In this document: in pieces, positions 36,471-47,838 of the stretch
How the letters are laid out: every line of letters begins with the position of its first letter
Position numbering within the stretch: the stretch's first letter is position 1
Assembly: GCA_051294375.1 (NCBI GenBank)
Contig: CM119270.1
Span: 16,204,019 to 16,268,018 of the forward strand
Source of the DNA: Paraspadella gotoi
Taxonomy: Eukaryota > Chaetognatha
DNA length: 64,000 nucleotides
Direction of reading: 5' to 3'
The notes under the pieces: model-generated
Database searches by the model: none
Told to the model about the DNA's origin: nothing
What the model saw: the letters and a program-made list of their open reading frames with translations, nothing else
Made by a program: the position numbers and the translations under genes

Positions 36471-37368
36471 ACGGCGGAAATAATTAAACAAAAAAAAAGA
36501 CGTTCGGTTATGTGAAGACGACGACGCTCTCGAATTTTACTTATAATTATAGTAATAATTATAATGTGATGACTTTTAATTTAACTACCCCCTCATTATT
36601 TTCTCGCCACCCGTTTCTCTTTGGTTCTTCGTTGATTTGATGTCTTATGATTTGATTTGACGATGTTCTTTTTTTTTTTGTCCTTCGATTTTCGTAGTTT
36701 CGCGAACAATGTACTCGTTCGATTAATATCTCGTTATTAAACCGCTCCATTTGTTTTTTCATCGTTTACAAGTCGGTAGAAATGTAAAATTTAATTAAAG
36801 TTTATAATTGTTCTTTTAACTCAAAACATTTTATGGTAAACTTCTAAGGTTGAGCTCGAAATAGTTTACAAAGCAAAATTATTAACAGTAGTGATGTGTT
36901 ATTCTAAAGGCTTGTTTTTGTGAAATGCATTGCATAACTTTTTATAATTTCTTTCATTGTTTTGTCATCAAAATGATAAATATAAATTTTTTTACTTTGA
37001 AAGTTTCTTAATTTCCAAATAATGCATAAATGTACACAGATACTTGATAGTCCTAAAAATAGTTTTCCCAATTATATCTCGTTTGACTTTTAACAGCCAA
37101 GGTTTGCAGGAGTTGCTCTTTTGATTTTAGCCTCCGCGAGTAAAGATTACTAAGGAAGCCTAACGTCTGTTCATGGAACTATTTTGAATGACTACGTTGC
37201 TATTTTCCATAGTAACCAAAAGAACATCAACTCTAAACAAATCGCTCGGCTTGCAAAGAGGAACTCGTCAATAATAAAATTGTTTTCGTGGCACAAAATG
37301 TAATTTTATTATTTTATTATTAGTCTCAATTTTAAGAACACATACCAACCAACTACGGCAACTAGCTT

Positions 37369-37430
37369 TCATGAAATTGGTACAACCAATATAAAATTTA
37401 TCCATTCATTTAATAAATGTAATTTACGAT
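37369..37430 (+). repeat. Short dispersed repeat shared with duplication 1
   Basis: ATGAAATTGGTACAACCAAT followed by ATCCATTCATTTAATAAATG closely matches 282-335. Related copies lie at about 620-655, 905-935, 1235-1280 and 62605-62650. A dispersed repeat family is the simplest explanation. Confidence 0.6.
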
Positions 37431-37558
37431 TATATTAGGATACGACTTTTCAAATTAGTTGTATCTGAGGACTACAACAAGGAAAAAAAGGAAAAAAAAA
37501 ACCTTTTTATGAAAAAAATACATTCTTAACTGGCACTGTGGAATCCCAAATAGCCAAA

Positions 37559-38361
37559 ATGGCGGACAAAATGGCGGGAATTCGGTGTCCGTTGCCTAGC
37601 GACGCGAAAGACATAACGACGACAAAAGGTCGTAGGAAAGAAAGAGATTTTCACGTCGACTACGAAAGACTGAAGTGGATTTTGGCGGAGAGGGTGAGGA
37701 AGAATGAAGAGGAGGGGGAGGAGGAGGCTCATAAGGTAAGTGAGGTGAAGAAGTGAAAAGATTTGTACCACAATTTAATCCTATCATCAAAGCAACTCGA
37801 TCTAATATGCATTTTACTTTAACTTTCCTTATCTTAATCTTATCTTGTATTACTTGTCTTATCTTTTTTTTTTCTTTTTTTTTCCTTCCTATTGTTTTAT
37901 CCGCACCAGACCTAAATGTGACTCTAGTTTCCTTTTCATTCTCCTCTATTTCACTGACCATTCTCACCACATGAAAATAACATTTTCACCTCATCCTCAC
38001 ATTTGGCGTCAGTTCTTCATGCGTCACTACGGGAGCGCCATCGTTCGGCCGACTCTTCGTTGCCTCGACGAACCAACCAACGTCGAGAAGAGGATGATGA
38101 TGAGGAAGAAGAACAAGGAAATAAGTAAGGAGAGAGAGAGAGAGAGAGATGACAAAAAAAGTTGGAGAGAGACAAAGAGAGAAAGGATATTAGAAAGATG
38201 CAAAACCCTGTAATCAAATTTGTGGTTTTTGTCTTAGACGCATCGAGCGATTTCAACGAAGAAGAAAACTCGATGCAAATCGGATTCAGAAATTCACTCT
38301 CTCTTCCGCCGCTGCCCCTTACCTTTGGTAAGTGTCCGTTAGGTTTCTCTCTCTCTCATCG

Positions 38362-38435
<74 letters not shown>

Positions 38436-39914
38436 CCCTCTGACACCTACCTACCTCCACCTCTCTAGGCGGTGACGACCTCACCCAACTCTCAGCGGCG
38501 ACCCTTGGTCACGTGACTCACCCCTCGCGATTTCCCCCGATTCTCCCGCCAAAAGAAGAGGAGTCGCTCACTCACGACATCAGGTGAGGCGGGACCCAGG
38601 AGTGAGGGATGTCATTGGGTTAGAGTGATTTTTAGGATAAGGTAATTTCCAGTAATTTAAAGTTTGATCGAAAGAGAGTTTTATAAGCAAAGAAAATAAC
38701 CCTAATGTCACAGAAGAAACAAATGAGAAACATATGATTTGATTATGATCCGAATAACTTGCAGATAATTTGTTTGTACAGACGCGTTAGTTTGTTTTCG
38801 TCAACAATTTTCAACATTATTCTTTTAAAAACCGTATATTAAAAATATACAGGTTTTATTTACGGACAGTACCGTTTTGGAAACGCTGAAGTTTTAAATT
38901 TACATGTACATTTACATACGCCTGGTTTCGACCGAAATATAAATCTTCTAAAATTCCTCTTCCAGAGACTGGCTCCCTTTGCTTCACAACAGCAAGAAGC
39001 ACATCGACCCAGTGAGACTCAGAGAACAAAAGTTGAAGGGAATCAAAAGGATTCTTCACAAAATGCGATTCGAACGAACGGCGGCCGACGTCGACGAAAT
39101 TCACGAGGGACTTAAACTCTTTCCCATCCTCACCAAGCAGGTGGGTAACTCTTGTTCATCCTCACCAAGCAGGTTGGTAATTTTGGTTCATCCTCAACAA
39201 GCAGGTAGGTAGGTCTTGTTCATCCTCGCCAAGCAGATGGGTAATTTTTGTTCATCCTCACCAAGCAGGTTACTAGGTCCTCGTTTAAAAACCATAATCT
39301 TATTTGCATATGGTAAAGAGATGATTTTTTGATTAAATACAGAATAAAAATAAATGTGTTTAGAAATTAGAACAATTTATAAGAAAACATTTTACTACGG
39401 TTTTTGTGCATAATATAAACTGTTCGACATTAAATTTCTGAGGCAATGATTATTATTATTTTAAAATTATCAGAATGCAATTGAAGAGCTTCGTCTCATC
39501 CTTTCATAAACATTGAACCTTTCGCTTAATTAAAATGTTACATCTTTAATGAAACCGTTGCTGTTCTTGTATTTAACGATTGTGTTAATATCGTTTTTGT
39601 TATTAATAAAAAAAAATGTGAGGCATATTCACTTTAAAAAAAAAGCGTAAAGCGTGAAACACTAACACGCTTAAGTATTTTAAATTACGTCTTAGCCACA
39701 ACAGTCATGAGTCAAGACAAATTAGGGCGTCTTTTATCTTTTATGACCACCAGGTGTCTCCAGCGGTTTTGAGAGAATTGTGCGTCGTGGCTCAGATCGA
39801 CGAATGGCAAGAAGCGGACATCACCATATTTGGCACGACGGGATTCCATATCATTCTCAGAGGTACTTAGGTCGAATTGACTGGGTCGAATAGTGAATTT
39901 ATAAGACTTTGAAT

Positions 39915-39972
<58 letters not shown>

Positions 39973-41791
39973 TCAAGTGTCCCCTCTACATTTTTCAGGA
40001 TCTGTGACTCCTTACGCGATTCCATTCGTAAAGACGCAAACTAATTCTCACGAATTCGAGGCTCCGACGCCAGAACCGTCGGAAGTAGTTGGTGAGGGGA
40101 AAACAATAAATTATTTTATCAAATCAATCAATCAATTGAAATGCGTTGGTCCCTTAGGAGCGAGGCGGAAGGGGGCTAATGGAAAAATCAAATATTAATC
40201 CCCAATATATCGTGACGAAAAAAGATATAGAGTTAAAATATTTAAAAAAATTGAATTGTTTAAAAATTTGAATTGAGAAAAGTGTAGCCTTTTAAACTTA
40301 CCATCGTATCCAAATAAGTTTAGAAGTTTAATCATGTCATGATGCTAAATTTATATGTAATAAAACACGACAGATTTGACGCAAAATTTTTGGCAGAAGA
40401 TGCATATTTATTTAATTATGGTCTTGTGGTGGTATATTTACACCGCCTCACGTCCACCATCCTAAAGCCAAATCCATTGGCTCAGAGGGGGAACACACCA
40501 TCCCAGGCGTAGTGTTCTCATCCTCAGTCCTAATGACTTCCCTCTTAGGGTAACCGCGCCAGTGACTGGAGGCGTCACTGAGGGTCGGAAGCCCCCAAAG
40601 CCAACAGTGAGATGCCCCATCCCAATGGGCATCACAGGCAACCCGGCTGTTGCCATAGTCTATTATTTATTTAATTGCGAACTCTTGTAGTCGGGCATAG
40701 CATATAATCGTGACACCTTCAGTCGTGACCCGGTGGCTCATTGATTAAAGCCATCAGCTCATGAACACAAGGTAACGGGTTCTATCCCAACCTGCCTTGG
40801 GGGCGTGGAAAACTCTCAAGCCTGGTTCCAAGCCCAGGACCCGTTCCATGGCTGCTAGAGGAGTAAAAAGAAGTTACGGATAGTCCTCTTCAGCCCACTT
40901 AGCACCTTATCCACATACTTACCCAGGCGAGCTCCGAGTCGGCGACTGCTTCGGCTCATTGACTCGTCTCGAGGACCGCGCTGCCAATTCACGAATTCTC
41001 TCCGTTGTCACAAACGAACCCAATTGTGAATTCCTCAAGATCACTACATCGGACTTTGCCAGCGTGCAAGAGCAGGTCGGGCGTTACCCTAGGAAAAAAT
41101 TTATACCTAAATTAAAGTATGTTCGTACAATTAAATTATTTATAATATTAGTACAATACAAAAAATCTAAATCAGATTATCCAACGTGAACGCGCGGCCA
41201 AAATGAATCTCGTTCAGTCCTGCGAATCTTACCAGATGTGGCCCAAACAACCGGGTAAGTTTTAGTCGTGAGTATAAGGTAAGTTCTTAACGATTTTCTT
41301 AAAAACAAAGTAATAGAGAAAACCAATTTGAAGTCCTTCGCAACTTACCTCTTTTAATCAGTGACAAAGCTGGCCTCCCTCTTGGAGTGGGTGTCCTTTC
41401 CGGCTAACACCGTAGTGGTAAAGGAGGGGCGCCGTTGTCCGTTCTTGGCTTTCATTCGGAGTGGAGAGTGTCACGTGATAAAGAAGCTGACGGGAAAGGA
41501 AAGGATCAATGGACAGAAGCAAGTGAGATTAGATTTTGATAAAAACAAAATGAATATTATTTTTTGGGGCGACGGAACATGATTTTAATCGTTTTATGTA
41601 CATATTTAAATATATGAATTAATAAATATTATTCTTAAACGCACCTCGTATTTTTCCTCCTTCTCGTCTTCCGCTAACTTTTTTCCCTCGTCCTCGTCTT
41701 CATCTTTCTCCTCGTCTTCTTCCTCTTTTTTTTTTACTTCTTTTTTGCTTCGTTTTACTTTTTTTTTATGCTTTGTTCTGTTTCTCGTCTC

Positions 41792-41866
<75 letters not shown>

Positions 41867-42942
41867 CTTTTTTTCCTTACTTATCTGCATCTTTTTCTCC
41901 TTCTTTTTCCTTTTTGTTTTCTTCCTTTCATCTTTCCTCGTTCGTCTTCTCCTTTTTTTCTTTCCTCGTCTTCTTCCTCTTTCCTCGTTCTTTTCAACTT
42001 TCATCGTTCTCTTCCTTTTCCTTCCCTTCTTCCTCTGCCCTCTTTCCTTGCCTTCTTCCACTTTCCTCGTTCTCTTCCTCTTTCCTCGTTCTCTTCCTCT
42101 TTCCCCTTTCCTCGTTCTCTTCCTCTTTCCTCCTCTTCTTCCTTGCCTTCTTCCTCTTTCCTCGTTCTCCTCCACTTTCCTCGTTCTCTTCCTCTTTCCT
42201 CGCCTTCTTTCTCCTCATTCCCTACCTCTTCCCCTTGACTTGATCAGGTGGTGATCGGCAAATTATCGAAGGGTCAATCCTTCGGCGAAATCTCGACTCT
42301 GATGAAGACGCCCGCGGAATTCTCAGTCGTTTCGGCGTCGGACGTCGATTTGGGTCAGTTAACGGGATGAGCTCGATGGCTTAGTTAAACAGGGTTAGTT
42401 CAAATGGTTCAAGTTAAGCGCGAATCGAGGGCTAAGTTTGGATGATTGTATAATATATGTATATTTATAATGTATATATTCGGACGAGATTTGAGATTTG
42501 TGGATGACCGATCGGAATGAAATTGTCAGTGACGAATAAAAGTTAAAACGAAAATCGGCGATCGAGAAAAAATTCAAAATAATTTTATGCGTTTGTGGTT
42601 TCACGTCGTTATCGTTATCGTCAGTTCATTCTTTTCCGCGATTCCCGTCCGTGATCCTCACAGGCGTCGTGAAATCGGACAAACTTCACGATCTCGACGA
42701 AATCACGAAAAACCTTTTGTCTCAAACTTCGTCCGCCATTTTGAAAGACATGAGCAAAGAGAAAATTCACGCCGTTTTTATCCAACAGGTGATCGATTTG
42801 TATTTAATAATTTCGATCGATTGTATTTATTGCGAAATAATTAATTAATATATCTCATTAGGAATTGGACCGAGAATGGAACGAGTTTAAAATGAGTCTC
42901 GTCAATCAAGTCATCGACAAAAAGTTGTCGTCGAAAAGATGA
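37559..42942 (+). CDS. CNBD1/CNBD2-type cyclic-nucleotide-binding-domain protein, 13 exons
   Basis: Exons: 37559-37735, 38013-38124, 38238-38327, 38469-38583, 38966-39140, 39754-39862, 39999-40091, 40927-41075, 41176-41254, 41362-41522, 42248-42353, 42664-42788, 42862-42942. All junctions are GT-AG and in phase: 1572 bases, 523 residues plus TGA. The start is the first ATG, reading MADKMAG; a second in-frame ATG lies four codons on. Residues about 1-165 are charged and low-complexity. Two cNMP-binding beta-barrels follow. The first (about 215-345) shows FHIILRGSVTPY, VGDCFGSLTRLEDRAANSR and CEFLKITTSDF. The second (about 370-465) shows IRSGECHVIKKL and GQSFGEISTLMKTPAEFSV. The FGE of a phosphate-binding cassette is kept only in the second, and the usual Pro-Arg is Pro-Ala there, so classical cAMP binding is doubtful. 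The layout fits CNBD1/CNBD2, poorly understood proteins linked to sperm. A charged C-terminal helix ends the protein. Confidence 0.9.
39125..39284 (+). repeat. 32-bp tandem repeat duplicating a 5' splice site five times
   Basis: Copies start at 39125, 39157, 39189, 39221 and 39253, each near CATCCTCACCAAGCAGGTGG plus GTAACTCTTGTT. The first copy spans the end of exon 5 (to 39140) and its donor. Copies 2, 3 and 5 keep AGCAGGT; copy 4 has AGCAGAT. Because 32 is not a multiple of three, use of donors 2, 3 or 5 would shift frame. Only a donor at copy 4 would keep it, but that copy lacks GT and the extension meets a stop near 39210. The noisy reverse copy (60765-60925) keeps the same array. Confidence 0.92.
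39910..39972 (+). repeat. (GA)n microsatellite in intron 6
   Basis: About 28 GA units directly upstream of the exon starting at 39999 of the CNBD-type gene. Confidence 0.95.
40421..40668 (-). mobile_element. GC-rich dispersed-element fragment
   Basis: A GC-rich block within an AT-rich intron, with sharp edges. Read on the minus strand it ends TGGACGTGAGGCGGTGTAAA. It is followed at once by the tRNA-like block at 40722, and together they look like one or two short interspersed elements. No reverse transcriptase is present. It is copied with errors in the reverse arm (about 59350-59610). Confidence 0.45.
40722..40920 (+). mobile_element. tRNA-derived SINE-like element
   Basis: It carries an RNA polymerase III A-box-like GTGGCTCATTGATTAAAG at 40732 and a B-box-like GGGTTCTATCCC at 40777, about 45 bases apart as in tRNA genes. 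The rest cannot fold as a normal tRNA, so it is read as a SINE head with a non-tRNA body. It ends close to the splice acceptor of exon 8 (40927). The reverse arm has a copy at about 59100-59300. Confidence 0.55.
41793..41866 (+). repeat. (GTT)n microsatellite, about 25 units
   Basis: Uninterrupted GTT tract in the intron between exons 10 and 11 of the CNBD-type gene, within a pyrimidine-rich intron (41650-42235). The reverse copy near 58130-58235 is a broken AAC tract, which illustrates the error level of that arm. Confidence 0.97.
41870..42235 (+). repeat. TCCTCGTTCTCTTCCTCTTT-type repeat
   Basis: Pyrimidine-rich imperfect repeats with a recurring CCTCGTTCTCTTCCTCTTT motif. Open frames here on both strands (Phe/Leu/Ser or Glu/Arg/Lys) are repeat products. 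The exon acceptor at 42247 follows directly. Confidence 0.75.
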
Positions 42943-44381
42943 TATTCTTTACAATTTTTCGTTCTTTTCAATTTTATTTTGTGTTCTTCGTAGAACTTAT
43001 TTTTTAAAACAAATGATTACTTGTTTAATTTCACTTGACCACGTGATCTTTATTATTTATTTATATGCTTCTCATCTCTGCTTATTTCCTGATAAATTGA
43101 TTCTCTTGATTTAAATTTTGTACCCTTTTCTATTTATGTTAAATTTATCTTGAATTAAAAAAAGGAAAACTCAACAAATTGTCACCTCCACCCAACCGCG
43201 TTAGACGGCGCTGCTCGTTCCTTTTCCTTCGATTTAACTTCGATTCGTTGTTCATTTGTTGTCGTTGAGACTTTTGCGCATCTCGTATTCCGCGCACGTC
43301 TTCTTTCGAGAGTCCAAATTGCCTTCCTCTCTCTCTCTCTCTCTCGCGCGCCCGGGAGAAAACGGGAGGGANNNNNNNNNNNNNNNNNNNNNNNNNNNNN
43401 NNNNNNNNNNNNNNNNNNNNNNNNNNNNNNNNNNNNNNNNNNNNNNNNNNNNNNNNNNNNNNNNNNNNNNNNNNNNNNNNNNNNNNNNNNNNNNNNNNNN
43501 NNNNNNNNNNNNNNNNNNNNNNNNNNNNNNNNNNNNNNNNNNNNNNNNNNNNNNNNNNNNNNNNNNNNNNNNNNNNNNNNNNNNNNNNNNNNNNNNNNNN
43601 NNNNNNNNNNNNNNNNNNNNNNNNNNNNNNNNNNNNNNNNNNNNNNNNNNNNNNNNNNNNNNNNNNNNNNNNNNNNNNNNNNNNNNNNNNNNNNNNNNNN
43701 NNNNNNNNNNNNNNNNNNNNNNNNNNNNNNNNNNNNNNNNNNNNNNNNNNNNNNNNNNNNNNNNNNNNNNNNNNNNNNNNNNNNNNNNNNNNNNNNNNNN
43801 NNNNNNNNNNNNNNNNNNNNNNNNNNNNNNNNNNNNNNNNNNNNNNNNNNNNNNNNNNNNNNNNNNNNNNNNNNNNNNNNNNNNNNNNNNNNNNNNNNNN
43901 NNNNNNNNNNNNNNNNNNNNNNNNNNNNNNNNNNNNNNNNNNNNNNNNNNNNNNNNNNNNNNNNNNNCGTCGTCGTCGTTGTCGTCGTCGTCGTCGTCGT
44001 CGTTTGTTCTTCTTTTCTTCCTCCTCATCCTTATTTCTTAGTTTGTTCAGTGTTCACGTTAGGGCTTAATACAAATACGTTTTTCCATGAATTGCTATAC
44101 ATACTGATTTAGATTAAAATAACACAAGTGAAAAATAGTAACCGTTCTTAATTGGTTACACAACATTTTTATACAGGTAAGACTTTTGAATTGTTAAGTA
44201 TTTAAATATACTAGCTAATAAAACCGATGTTAAATAACACAATTCTCGCGTTCATCTTGGTCACGATAGTTGTTTTATTATGTATTTAAAACTTTCGCCC
44301 ATAATTTATTCTTTCCTTCACTCATGTATTTTTTAAGCAAAGATCATCTTGTAAAACACGAGAAAACGATGCAAATGAGAT

Positions 44382-44472
<91 letters not shown>

Positions 44473-44522
44473 GTCGACCTGTCATCTTCCCTCTCCGCTT
44501 CTTTAATCAATTTTTCGCCGGA
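42943..44522. other. Downstream flank of the CNBD-type gene with a gap and microsatellites
   Basis: Contains Ns at 43372-43967, a CT tract before the gap and a CGT tract after it (43968-44002), and a long CT tract at 44383-44470. The reverse arm gives the gap content (about 56050-56690), which is CT/GA rich with GCGC-containing stretches. No supported exon. Confidence 0.6.
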
Positions 44523-44708
44523 ATGAAGGTTATGGGTTTTCAGGTTGAGGTATTTCCGCCGCCGCGGCCTGGAGACGATGCCGCGCCGCCGCCACCGCCA
44601 CCTGCCCCGCCTCCGCCGCCTCCGCCGTCACCGCCTCTGCTGACGCCGCCCGCCGCTGACGCAAGGGCAACGACGTCTCTGCCAAAGCGAGAACACCGAA
44701 TCCTTTGA
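44523..44708 (+). CDS. Candidate proline-rich exon or small ORF
   Basis: Open from an ATG at 44523 (MKVMGFQ) or from the acceptor GGGTTTTCAG (ends 44543) to TGA at 44706. The body is VEVFPPPRPGDDAAPP followed by long proline runs and AADARATTSLPKREHRIL. Proline runs of this kind bind profilin, SH3 or WW domains in cytoskeletal proteins. It could be a 3' exon. The minus strand is also open (Ala-rich), so GC-rich repeat DNA alone could explain it. Confidence 0.28.
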   Translation: MKVMGFQVEVFPPPRPGDDAAPPPPPPAPPPPPPPSPPLLTPPAADARATTSLPKREHRIL

Positions 44709-44954
44709 TGCTATGACGTCGAATAATTTTTTTGCCGCTCATACATTTATAATACGTTACAAGATAACATCAAGTTTACACAATACCAAGATACTTGTCT
44801 GTGTATAGGAAACAATTACGTCATTTATTCACTCTCACTTTGAATCTTAACGATTTTTCCAAATAACAATTTACAATTATTAAAATTCTTTCCATTCATT
44901 TTCATTTTCTGATGTCTCCACTTCTACTCCGTCCAACCCTTCGTTCTCCTCTTC

Positions 44955-45012
44955 TTAACCTTTCCCCTTCTCCCTTCTCCCTTCTCCCTTCTCCCTTCTC
45001 CCTTCTCCCTTT
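44955..45012 (+). repeat. CTTCTCC 7-bp tandem repeat
   Basis: About eight copies of CCCTTCT in a CT-rich stretch with no exon. The reverse arm has an imperfect purine version near 54960-55015. Confidence 0.85.
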
Positions 45013-45687
45013 TCCTCTTTCTCCCCACCCTTTTCTCTTTCCACTTCTTTCCCTTACCTTTTTCTCCCCTCTTCCTCACTTTCCAGCTGGTCATCAAATT
45101 TTCAGTCCAAATTGTTGCTGACTTCGTCTCTAATCAATTATCCATTTCCTACAGGTGGCCCCTCCTTTTTTTCTCTTTCTCTTTAAGATTACTTTACCGT
45201 GGCGTTTTGTTAGTCCAGCTGTAACCTCAACTTACCTTACCGATTCTAGCCATTCAATCTTACCACTAATCATTTAGTTTCATATCAATATCGAATTTAT
45301 ATATTCCTTGATCCGAATTTTAATTACTGCCACAACCGCTCGATATTTATCCGCTTGTTCTTCCTCCAATGTCGACCTTACTCAGCATTTGTAACCCAGA
45401 CGGACGCTTACTCTGACCTGCCTAATTTCTNNNNNNNNNNNNNNNNNNNNNNNNNNNNNNNNNNNNNNNNNNNNNNNNNNNNNNNNNNNNNNNNNNNNNN
45501 NNNNNNNNNNNNNNNNNNNNNNNNNNNNNNNNNNNNNNNNNNNNNNNNNNNNNNNNNNNNNNNNNNNNNNNNNNNNNNNNNNNNNNNNNNNNNNNNNNNN
45601 NNNNNNNNNNNNNNNNNNNNNNNNNNNNNNNNNNNNNNNNNNNNNNNNNNNNNNNNNNNNNNNNNNNNNNNNNNNTTTAACTACCAG

Positions 45688-45951
45688 GGTATTGGGTAAA
45701 AGCGGTAAGAATTGGCATTGTTAAGAAAATTATCAAAGAGGATGAGTTAGCCAGAGTGTCGGAGGTTTGCCGGAAGAGGGTGTGTCAGACGAGGGAGCGT
45801 CGTAAAAGGGAGTGCCGGAAAAAGGAAATACCGGACGTTCCTCCTCGGCGTCAAATCCACTTTGGACTTGAGGAAGGAAAAGACCGCTTAATCTCCTTTA
45901 GTGAGAGACGACGTCGGCGGCGGTCGTTAGGGAGAAGCGTCGGGCAGTCGG
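45688..45951 (+). CDS. Candidate basic cysteine-containing exon
   Basis: Acceptor CTACCAG and a consensus donor GTAAGT enclose 264 open bases, two bases of phase on entry and one left at exit. It encodes YWVKAVRIGIVKKIIKEDEL, then cysteine/arginine-rich sequence (CRKRVCQTRERRKRECRKK), then PRRQIHFGLEEGKDRLISFS. No family is recognised. The frame is broken in the reverse arm, as expected of that arm. The 3' end and its donor are tandemly duplicated (see 45939). Confidence 0.35.
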
Positions 45952-46010
45952 GTAAGTTGTTCGGCTAGTGAGTCGGGCAGTCGGGTAAGTTAGTCGGGAA
46001 GTGAGTAGGG
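45939..46010 (+). repeat. 33-bp duplication of a 5' splice-site motif
   Basis: GTCGGGCAGTCGGGTAAGTT occurs twice, 33 bases apart, with a partial third version (GTCGGGAAGTGAGTAGG). Each full copy contains a near-perfect donor, CAGTCGG then GTAAGTT. Use of the second would stay in frame by length but would read through TAG near 45967. Confidence 0.7.
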
Positions 46011-47696
46011 TCAAGTAAATGAACAAAGAAAACAGTTTATTGACGACTTGATTTTTGCCAAAAGCGAAACGATGACGTCGCTGTTTCACGATTTTCTCAA
46101 CCAGAAAAAAACTAGCGGACGAAGCGACTCTGGAAATCTTAAGTGACAGGACGTACGATCATTTGCACGTGCGAGCGCTTGTGTGACGGACGATTCGGTG
46201 AAAGCGTGGACTCTCGATTTTGACGGGCGAACGGGCAGACTAGAGTGCGGGCAAAGTGGACGAGTGGGCGGTGATCAGTTTGACGTGAGGAGGAAGAGGC
46301 AGATCCTCTTCCCGAGGTGGAAGACGGAATCGGTACAAATGATAAATGACCCGTTAATGCGTATTTATTTCTTTGGACCCCTGACATCTCTCTCTCTCTC
46401 TAATCAGTATCGAACTCCCGACTTGGTCTTTCTTCCTTTTCTTTTTCACATTCACTTTTCTATCTTGAATTAAAACTTACTTACTTAAACGCTGTAGCCA
46501 AACCGAACTTTATTAATTCATAATGGTTTCTTCGCTTCGAATTGTCAGAATCGCTTTGTTAACACAGAAGTTCATTTTTCTTTCTTACTCATTTCTATAT
46601 AGTAAAACGTTAAATATTATACTTTTCGTGTTTCCTTTGTTTTTCCGTTTCAGTATCTGTTTTGTGTTTTTGTTTTTCTTTCCTTAATTCTTTAGTCTTT
46701 TTTCTTTCGTTTTCCTTTTTCGTCAAGATTCATCCCGCGCGAACGCACGTACGAATCGAAACGCGTGAGTCTCGTCTTCAATGACGCCCCCCTCTCCCCT
46801 CCCACTCACCCCAGCCATTACCCTACAGAGACAAACGTTATTTCATTTTAAACTATTTTCATCATTTAATAGTTTAACTCACCTCAGTCTCGACAAACGC
46901 CCAACAAAATTCCAAAAACTCCACCCTGCCCCTGCCATTGATTCCACGTAGATCTGACTAAAACTTTTACTTCCCTTTCGTCCCTTTCCCCCTAACCTCC
47001 CTATCTCCCCTACCCTACTCTCCCACTTCGGAAAAAAAATAACTTAGCCGAAAGCCAGAGTTGGACTCGAAAATCTTTCTCGACTTAAAATTAGATTAAC
47101 TCTCGTGTTTTGAGGCTTCAATCCACGATTTTCCTTTTTCTCGAATTCGGGCCAACGATTTTGGCGTAAAAAAATAAGGTTGAACCGTCGTTCCTTGTCG
47201 TCGATGTCGTTGTTGTCGTTGTCGTCGTTGTTGTCGTTGTCGTCCTAGGGTTTGACGAAAAACATTTGACATATTTATCGTTGTTTTTGTCAAATTTTCG
47301 TCGTCGTTTCGCGTCGCGTCTATGAAGCCGCCGACGATCTCATCGTCGCTGCCGTTGTCATCATCCTCGTCGTCGTCGTCGTCGTCATCGTCATCANNNN
47401 NNNNNNNNNNNNNNNNNNNNNNNNNNNNNNNNNNNNNNNNNNNNNNNNNNNNNNNNNNNNNNNNNNNNNNNNNNNNNNNNNNNNNNNNNNNNNNNNNNNN
47501 NNNNNNNNNNNNNNNNNNNNNNNNNNNNNNNNNNNNNNNNNNNNNNNNNNNNNNNNNNNNNNNNNNNNNNNNNNNNNNNNNNNNNNNNNNNNNNNNNNNN
47601 NNNNNNNNNNNNNNNNNNNNNNNNNNNNNNNNNNNNNNNNAAACTTTTCCGTTAATTAAATTTCAAAAGTTCTAATTTAGGTTTCTTTTTTTGTGG
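46011..47696. other. Region with a minus-strand acidic ORF and a gap
   Basis: On the minus strand a frame is open from the N-gap (47397-47640) down to about 47096. It includes a GAC-encoded acidic run, then NGSDDEIVGGFIDATRNDDE and INMSNVFRQTLGR. An acceptor-like CCCTAG at 47245-47250 suggests a splice. The evidence is weak. A plus-strand frame at 46183-46473 is open but matches nothing I know. Otherwise AT-rich. Confidence 0.25.
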
Positions 47697-47838
47697 TTGA
47701 GTTCTGTTTCGTACTGTTTTGTTCTGATTCGTTCTGTTTTGTTCTGTTTCGTTCTGTTACGTTCTGTTTCCTATCGTTTCGTTCTGATTCGTTGTTTCGT
47801 TCTGTTTCGTTCTGTTTCGTTCTGTTTCATTCTGTTTT
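47697..47838 (+). repeat. TTCGTTCTGT 10-bp tandem repeat, about 13 copies
   Basis: GTTTCGTTCT-type decamers with variants TTTTG, GATTC and TTACG. The resulting Phe/Arg/Val/Leu frames are repeat products. The reverse arm holds a copy at about 52140-52290. Confidence 0.88.

Noticed and set aside
39125-39284. Possible CRISPR-like repeats of 32 bp
   Set aside because: Perfect head-to-tail periodicity without spacers; it overlaps an exon end and its splice donor.
40732-40790. A functional tRNA gene
   Set aside because: A- and B-box-like motifs are present, but no full cloverleaf with paired acceptor stem can be drawn; a SINE head fits better.
41745-42254. Cys-, Leu- or Val-run protein on the plus strand
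   Set aside because: These are three frames of a pure GTT tract and a TC-rich repeat within an intron of the CNBD-type gene.
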